Below are positions 58,022 through 64,000 of a stretch of 64,000 nucleotides of DNA, piece after piece (the first letter of the stretch is position 1; each line of letters starts with the position of its first letter). This DNA is from Macrothele yani (lineage: Eukaryota; Arthropoda; Arachnida; Araneae; Macrothelidae). The notes under the pieces are model-generated. The model saw only the letters and a list, made by a program, of their open reading frames with translations. It made no database searches and was not told the origin of the DNA. The DNA lies in contig CM077034.1 in the NCBI GenBank assembly GCA_039090855.1, positions 11,672,984 to 11,736,983 on the forward strand. Direction: 5' to 3'. A program made the position numbers and the translations under genes.

Positions 58022-59960
58022 CCATCCATTGATACTCCATATTTGTGGTATCTTCCAAGCATATAGAGAATTAATACTAAAACATAAAATTTTTATATTT
58101 GTACAATTTACAATAGAAATGAACTTTTTTTTTTCTTTGAAGCATGTTGAACTTCAAACCAGTTTTGATCTTATATCTTCATAATTATTTAGTGTTTTTC
58201 ATATGAAGTTCATGTAAATAGACTAATGAACTCTTCTGTTCCAAAAACTTATAACTTTCTGCAACTAACTTCCACAATTGGGCTTCTTATTGGACTAAAA
58301 CTTTGGTAAGTAATATAAAACCTTATATATACTTGTACAGTAAATACTCATGGGCTCCTAAAACATATTTTTGCTGTACATTTTACTATGAATTTGTGGC
58401 CAAAACAATTCAATCAATTGTTCTTAATGCATTGATCAGATTTTGGTTTATATAACTGACAAACTTCAATTTTTTTAAAAAAAGCTTTTAAAAACTTAAT
58501 TCATATAATTAAGATGTCTTATGTTTTGGGAGTTGAACCAAAAGTGGTTATTCTGATTCTGGTTATGATTGAAGCTTAACTGGAGGTAGAGATTCCTTAT
58601 GCTCATCATTTTTCATTTATGTAAAATACTTAAGAATATCCTAATTTATACCAATAAAAAACTGAAATTGTTTTATGTTTAAGGTTTTTATAAATAGTTT
58701 AGCTAGTTCCACATTTTGGGGTAGCACTTCATAAATTTAGTTTAGCTGTGATTTTGATTTAAAAAATATAAGTAAATTGAGGCAATCTTGTTTGATATGA
58801 AAAATAATTTTTGGAAAGTAATATGAGGCAAGTGTACTGGTAGACATAAAGGTGGTTAGATTCTTTTGGGTTGGGTGGTGGGCCAAGACTTTCTGAGTTC
58901 TATGATGAAACTTATTTGAAATTTGTCGCCATGTTCCTAAAATTACACTTTCTGTTTTAAACTCTATTGGTTCACCCTTCTATGATCGTCCACTCCCGAA
59001 TCATTTCTTGAGGTGCATAGTGATTCCGTGGCTTATGCTTTTTGATTTAACATAACTGTACTACAATTGGGGGAAATTTTCCTCAAGTCTGGAACATATT
59101 CTGTCTAGTAATTAAGATTTTCATTGCCTTCAAAAGTCACATCCCAATACGCAGCCACCAGTGGCAGTCATTGGGAATCTTAAAAAAAAAAAAAATCATT
59201 CCCATGTATGGAAACACTTTTTATCAGAGCTAGAATCCACCTGTGGGCATAACAAGCACATGCCCCATTTCAAAAAAGGAAGGGGGGGGGTTGAGTAAGT
59301 AGATAAGTGCTTTGCTTTGTCTCACGTTTCTTGTTTTCAGACATCACACTTTTTCACTTATGGATTTGCAACTCCACGTTTTGTCTTACATTTGCCCGAA
59401 CTTTTCAGTGATCCACACAGCAGTACTTCAGAACTGCTGTTTGTGATGTACTCTGAGAGGCAAGCACCCCATCTCCCCTTATGGGTCTTCCATGTTTTAC
59501 CACCGTGTTTTTTGGAGGAAATAAATCTCAGAGATTTTTTACCAGTCCTCTGTTAGACGTGCGCCCTCCCCATTCTTAAATTCTGAATCTGCCCTCACTT
59601 TATTTTATAATAATTTCAGTTGTTATCAATAATAGTCTGATTACATGGAAGATAGTGCAGAATAGTGATGGAGCTAAAATGACTGATTGAATTAATCATT
59701 TTCTGATTGAGGGAAAGGATTTTCTGAATAGCCTTGGTAATTGCATCACGATTCAGTTTAGCATTATTGGGTAATTCGCCAATTAAAAACATTAAAAAGA
59801 AATGTAATGGGTAAAAAAGCACACTCATCCATTTGCATCTTTCATCATTTTTATTACTTAAAACTGAAATTGCTTTTAAAAACTAATTTGAGCATGATAC
59901 TGTAAAGCGTAGTAATCATCCTGGAATTTTTTGTATATGGCCTGGAAAACGCCTGGAAAG
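58022..59960. other. hAT 3' non-coding region
   Basis: AT-rich, with no gene and no clear repeat until the CCTGGAAA cluster near 59938. An open frame at 59317-59556 shows no family motif. Confidence 0.55.
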
Positions 59961-59997
59961 TCCTTGAATTTTTTCCCCAAAAAAGAGTACGAACCCT

Positions 59998-60005
59998 GCT
60001 CACAC
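59998..60005. repeat. hAT target site duplication, right
   Basis: gctcacac, matching 52457-52464. Confidence 0.92.
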
Positions 60006-60530
60006 TACAATTCTCAAATAGTGGCCATTTCCACTGACCTTGGGTGCAGTGCTCATATAACAATCGCTCTTTCAGCTCACACTACAATTCTCAAATGATG
60101 GCCATTTCCACTGACCTTGGGTGCAGTGCTCATATAACAATCGCTCTTTCAGCTCACACTACAATTCTCAAATGGTGGCCATTTCCACTGACCTTGGGTG
60201 CAGTGCTCATATAACAATCGCTCTTTCAGCTCACACTACAATTCTCAAATGATGGCCATTTCCACTGATCTTGGGTGCAGTGCTGGAGTAGCAATCGCTC
60301 ATTCAGCTCACAGAACATTGCCAAATGGTGACCATTTCCACTGACCTTGGGTGTGGTGCTCAAGGAACAATCGCTCTTTCAGCTCACACTACAATTCTCA
60401 AATGATGGCCATTTCCACTGACCTTGGGTGCAGTGCTCATATAACAATCGCTCTTTCAGCTCACACTACAATTCTCAAATGGTGGCCATTTCCACTGACC
60501 TTGGGTGCAGTGTTCGTGTAAGAATCACTC
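60006..60530. repeat. 77-bp satellite (right block)
   Basis: Continuation of the array after the hAT insertion. The variant stretch at about 60264-60385 (gctggagtagcaatcgctca, cagaacattgccaaatgg, ggtgtggtgctcaagg) is the same as 50797-50920, so a block was copied within the array. Confidence 0.93.
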
Positions 60531-60662
60531 TTTCATTTCATGTTTACTGTAGATGGTAGCAGCATCATTCATTAGAAAACATTAGTATCATTTTCCAATT
60601 GCTGCATTGTGTAAAATGCCTTTATGCTTTGTTGCTTTTCTAATTTAAAACTTTTATTTCAG

Positions 60663-60774
60663 GTCTCTAAGTCCTGCCCTTCAAGAGATGAGTGGAGTCA
60701 TTCTTTCAGCCTTCCTAGGAGCTGGGCTCATGTTGGGCTCCGTAACATCATATATTCTTGTGCAGCTTCTCTGA
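60663..60774 (+). CDS. SLC29A: Last coding exon of the ENT/SLC29 nucleoside transporter
   Basis: The first base completes the AAG lysine codon split by the intron. It then reads SLSPALQEMSGVILSAFLG and AGLMLGSVTSYILVQLL, ending in TGA at 60772-60774. A short loop followed by one hydrophobic helix of about 22 residues at the extreme C-terminus is exactly how ENT proteins end (eleventh helix, family pattern with a small-residue-rich A.I...FL..GL..G...S). The acceptor is cttttatttcag at 60651-60662. Joined to 33382-33581 it gives about 103 residues with helices nine to eleven in the right order. Confidence 0.84.
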
Positions 60775-61410
60775 AAAGACATTTTTTGGACAATGTTCTG
60801 CCCGGCAGTTTTTGAAAAGTCATTAGTTAGTGACATGGAGGAGAAAAATGAGGGGTTTTGGGCCTCAGAAGAGTTCATCCTCCAAGAAATAAGTGGAGTT
60901 ATTGTGTAGCTTCTCTAAGAAGGCTTTTTAACTGGTTTTGAAAAGGGATTATATTTTTAGGATCGTGGAAAAAAAGAAATGGACTTACTCTGTTTAACAG
61001 CTGAACTCATAGTAGATTCTATGACATTGAATAATAGTGAATCTACTTGTAAACTTAACTGGGTCCAAAAATTGGTTCAAACATTGAACCTCACTTATTG
61101 CCGAAGCCAATTATGTACAAATCATTGGTGAATGTGTGAACACTAGTTTCAGTCAAAGTATCAATACCAAGCATCATACAGTGTGGTATCTTTTATCTGG
61201 CGTCCTGTTATCCAGAATACTCCAAAAAACCAGCATTGTTCTGGAATGAGGGAACTTAAAAGTGCCAAGTAATGCCTGGACCAGCAATTCTTTTTTGGGG
61301 GTCCTAAATTATAAGACTAAAATAGGTGGTGCTGAATTATTCAGACTGTTTTAAATTCAAGGCATTTTGTGCATGATGTAAATATTAAAACTTTTTAATG
61401 TTAAAAAATT
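60775..61410 (+). other. Probable 3' UTR and downstream flank of the ENT gene
   Basis: No canonical AATAAA was seen; attaaa occurs near 61383. At 60878-60950 there is a degraded partial copy of the last exon and the sequence after it. Confidence 0.45.
60878..60950 (+). pseudogene. Relic duplication of the last ENT exon
   Basis: cctccaagaaataagtggag and ttgtgtagcttctctaagaa align to ccttcaagagatgagtggag and cttgtgcagcttctctgaaa of the exon, and tggttttgaaaagggatta to the sequence just after its stop. The copy lacks about 60 bp of the helix-coding middle. Confidence 0.6.
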
Positions 61411-61530
61411 ATTTATGTACATACATTCATACATATCCCTAAGCTGTTCTCTGATATTCAGAGGTTAGCTCCTCTTCTCAAAGAAAGACAAACTGCCAGG
61501 TAAACGTTTAAACTGATGGAACTAGAATTT
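61410..61530 (-). repeat. LINE 3' UTR tail fragment
   Basis: cattcatacatatccctaag, then ctgttctctgatattcagag and gttagctcc, match the 3' UTR and (CATA)n tail of the array at 1377-3379. The body of this copy resumes after the 166-bp satellite at about 62780. Confidence 0.8.
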
Positions 61531-61599
61531 TCTTATTGATCCTTTCCTATGCCCCCTTCCCTTAAATTCTGTCACCCCTGCGAGTGCAACATCGTACTT

Positions 61600-62765
61600 G
61601 TACGGTGGTGCCATCTACTGTACTCTAATCTCACTACAAACTGTTCTGTCAAAGTCGCTAGACTTGCTCTCATTCCTTCCGTTTCTGTGTCCTGCCCAAA
61701 AGGCGATCTCGCTGTAGGTGGCTGGGACCGAAACTCTACTCACTGTGGACGGAAGTCCGACAAGAAGACGGTGGAGCCATCTACTGTACTCTAATCTCAC
61801 TACAAACTATTCTGTCAAAGTCGGTAGACTTGCTCTCATTCCTTCCGTTTCCGTGTCCTGCCCAAAAGGCGATCTCGCTGTAGGTGGCTGGGACCGAAAC
61901 TCTACTCACTGTGGACGGAAGTCCGACAAGAAGACGGTGGCGCCATCTACTGTACTCTAATCTCACTACAAACTATTCTGTCAAAGTCGGTAGACTTGCT
62001 CTCATTCCTTCCGTTTCCGTGTCCTGCCCAAAAGGCGATCTCGCTGTAGGTGGCTGGGACCGAAACTCTACTCACTGTGGACGGAAGTCCGACAAGAAGA
62101 CGGTGGCGCCATCTACTGTACTCTAATCTCACTACAAACTGTTCTGTCAAAGTCGGTAGACTTGCTCTCATTCCTTCCGTTTCTGTGTCCTGCCCAAAAG
62201 GCGATCTCGCTGTAGGTGGCTGGGACCGAAACTCTACTCACTGTGGACGGAAGTCCGACAAGAAGACGGTGGAGCCATCTACTGTACTCTAATCTCACTA
62301 CAAGCTATTCTGTCAAAGTCGGTAGACTTGCTCTCATTCCTTCCGTTTCTGTGTCCTGCCCAAAAGGCGATCTCGCTGTAGGTGGCTGGGACCTAAACTC
62401 TACTCACTGTGGACGGAAGTCCTACAAGAAGACGGTGGCGCCATCTACTGTACTCTAATCTCACTACAAACTGTTCTGTCAAAGTCGCTAGACTTGCTCT
62501 CATTCCTTCCGTTTCTGTGTCCTGCCCAAAAGGCGATCTCGCTGTAGGTGGCTGGGACCTAAACTCTACTCACTGTGGACGGAAGTCCTACAAGAAGACA
62601 GTGGCGCCATCTACTGTACTCTAATCTCACTACAAACTGTTCTGTCAAAGTTGGTAGACTTGCTCTCATTCCTTCCGTTTCTGTGTCCTGCCCAAAAGGC
62701 GATCTCGCTGTAGGTGGCTGGGACCTAAACTCTACTCACTGTGGACAGAAGTCCTACAAGAAAAT
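61600..62765. repeat. 166-bp satellite, ~7 units
   Basis: Repeated starts at 61718, 61884, 62050, 62216 and on, exactly 166 bp apart. Units contain ggtggcgccatctactgtac and ctgtaggtggctgggacc, with few mismatches. 166 is not a multiple of three, so recurring frames are not coding. It lies within a LINE tail (61410-61530 and 62780 onward). Confidence 0.95.
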
Positions 62766-62779
62766 GACAAATACTGTTC

Positions 62780-63360
62780 TGGCTCCTAACTTGCCGTCCG
62801 ATTTACTTATTGTTGGTGTATTAAATGTCTTCATTTGCAGTGATCTTGGTACACACCTTGAGCTTCACTGACATCCATCACACAATGCACAGAAGACCTT
62901 TTGTACTTCATACTCGTAATCTTTTTCTCATGCAGACATTTCTGAACCTGGTCCTCCCATGTTTTCTTTGGCCTTCCTCTACCTTTCCTTCCTGCCACTT
63001 GGGCTGAATTTTTACTTTGTAAGCATCTCATCACTCATTCTTTCAACATGGCCAAACCACCTAAGAATATTAGTCTCCACCTTAGTAACATTTTACCTGA
63101 CATTACAAATCTCACCTCTTGATTCCTCATATGATCGCAGGACGTGTCATACCCCCCTTCCTCCCGTAAGTAGCACATCTCCCCAGCACACAAACGACTC
63201 CTACGTTTCTTCTGCAGTGCTAGGGTTTAACCTACCACACACCACAGTGGGAAAAATTGCACTTTCATAAACAGCCATTCAGGACTTCCTTGAGAACCCA
63301 TCATTACTGTGAAATCCTCCTAAAGCAGCTATGACTTTCAATGAAAAGTTCACTTGTCTA
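62780..63360 (-). pseudogene. Non-LTR retrotransposon RT C-terminal region, longest copy
   Basis: Minus strand, from 63340: a region matching 19935-20140, then a degraded ILRWFGHVER part near 63060, then SAQVAGRKGRGRPKKTWEDQ and VQKCLHEKKITSMKYKRS (63010-62840). Stops and small deletions throughout. It shows the order of pieces used to join 16439-16625 with 19935-20140. Confidence 0.8.
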
Positions 63361-63399
63361 CAGATTTCACCACCTAATTTGTTGCTTCTGTCAAAATTA

Positions 63400-64000
63400 T
63401 CATGATCATATGTAGAAGATTTTAGGAAGGGAGTGTCTGACCCCAGGTCTTAAACAACCCTTAGAAATAGGAAGCTAGGAGATTTGGGCTAGAGTGCCCG
63501 ATAGGAAAGTGGCACGGATACGAGGTAGAAGACGCCCTTATTTACTACCGGGGTTCAGAAGGCTTAACGTGCCCATTCAATGCTCTAGTAGATCAGATCA
63601 GATCATATGTAGAGGATTTTAGGAAGGGAGTGTCTGACCCCAGGTCTTAAACAACCCTTAGAAATAGGAAGCTAGGAGATTTGGGCTAGAGTGCCCGATA
63701 GGAAAGTGACACGGAAGCGAGGTAGAAGACGCCCTTATTTACTACCGGGGGTCAGAAGGCTTAACGTGCCCATTCAATGCTCTAGTAGATCAGATCAGAT
63801 CATATGTAGAGGATTTTAGGAAGGGAGTGTCTGACCCCAGGTCTTAAACAACCCTTAGAAATAGGAAGCTAGGAGATTTGGGCTAGAGTGCCCGATAGGA
63901 AAGTGACACGGAAGCGAGGTATAAGACGCCCGTATTTACTACCGGGGGTCAGAAGGCTTAACGTGCCCATTCAATGCTCTAGTAGATCAGATCTGATCAT
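63400..64000. repeat. 197-bp tandem repeat running off the window
   Basis: catatgtagaggattttagg recurs at 63407, 63604 and 63801 (period 197, near-identical). Each unit ends in agatcagatcagatcat. At least three units; the array continues past the right edge. Confidence 0.95.

Larger units (their letters stand above)
52465..59997 (+). mobile_element. 7.5-kb hAT transposon inserted in the 77-bp satellite
   Basis: The ends are agggtgcgcacgcg and, inverted from the right, agggttcgtactc: imperfect terminal inverted repeats beginning AGGGT. An exact 8-bp duplication (gctcacac) flanks the element, as hAT transposases make. CCTGGAAA motifs are clustered just inside both ends. The interior encodes a frameshifted hAT transposase (55689-58021). 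Because it interrupts homogenised satellite units, it is younger than that homogenisation. Confidence 0.93.
33582..60662 (+). other. 27-kb satellite- and transposon-filled ENT intron
   Basis: Bounded by gtaagt at 33582 and a cttttatttcag acceptor ending at 60662, with matching phase on both sides. Its content is described in the entries within this range. Confidence 0.8.

Noticed and set aside
59317..59556. Host exon in the hAT 3' region
   Set aside because: Open frame without splice sites or family similarity that I can recognise.
61549..62871. Overlapping 80-codon frames with SVSCPKGDLAVGGWD
   Set aside because: The 166-bp period shifts frame at every unit; frames only look long because one unit is open in one phase.

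Overview
The window is nuclear DNA from an animal with a large, repeat-rich genome. Supporting signs are spliced exons of an equilibrative nucleoside transporter gene, tRNA-derived SINEs, several non-LTR retrotransposons, Penelope-like elements (PLEs), Tc1/mariner and hAT transposons, and kilobases of satellite DNA. The transposon proteins look most like those common in arthropods, but the species cannot be fixed from the sequence. No prokaryotic gene organisation, CRISPR array or operon is present.

The only host gene I can support is on the + strand: the last two coding exons of an ENT/SLC29-type nucleoside transporter, at 33382-33581 and 60663-60774. The exon phases match exactly across the gap. 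The intron between them is 27 kb and is filled with repeats. Everything before 33382 is probably also intron of this gene, with earlier exons off the left edge or unrecognised. Everything after about 61400 is probably intergenic.

Layout. 1-1420: 186-bp satellite. 1377-3379: tandem array made from the 3' end of a non-LTR retrotransposon. 3917-5707: foldback-type element carrying 146-bp tandem repeats. 6189-7905: a PLE with inverted terminal repeats. 8262-8930: SINE copies. 9000-9780: tRNA-Thr-like repeats in inverted arrangement. 10250-11030: a PLE fragment. 11139-15386: two PLE copies head to head in a palindrome, one interrupted by an RTE-type LINE. 15387-16330: a related tRNA-like 325-bp array. 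16439-20140: an old LINE fragment split by other DNA, itself split by a LINE with intact target duplications that carries only ORF1. 20434-21966: Tc1 copy 1. 21965-23975: nested inverted repeats holding a 370-bp palindrome and a tRNA-Thr-like array. 24060-25290: 49-bp repeat. 25740-30600: 273-bp repeat. 30600-33000: diverged repeats with regularly spaced CTCF-like motifs, plus a SINE and an RTE LINE.

Inside the 27-kb intron: a 253-bp satellite of six subunits (33963-39729) with diverged flanks to 41770, a mariner relic, Tc1 copy 2 (intact transposase) and copy 3 (inverted, dead), and a 77-bp satellite (46870-60530) interrupted by a PLE remnant and by a 7.5-kb hAT transposon with an 8-bp target duplication. 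After the gene come LINE tail fragments split by a 166-bp satellite, and a 197-bp repeat that runs off the window.

The most interesting signals are hammerhead-ribozyme-like cores in three different PLEs, each with a self-complementary stem III; two related tandem families built around a tRNA-like cloverleaf and physically linked to PLE ends; the transporter intron built of young satellites; and satellite units that carry recognisable transcription-factor-like motifs.
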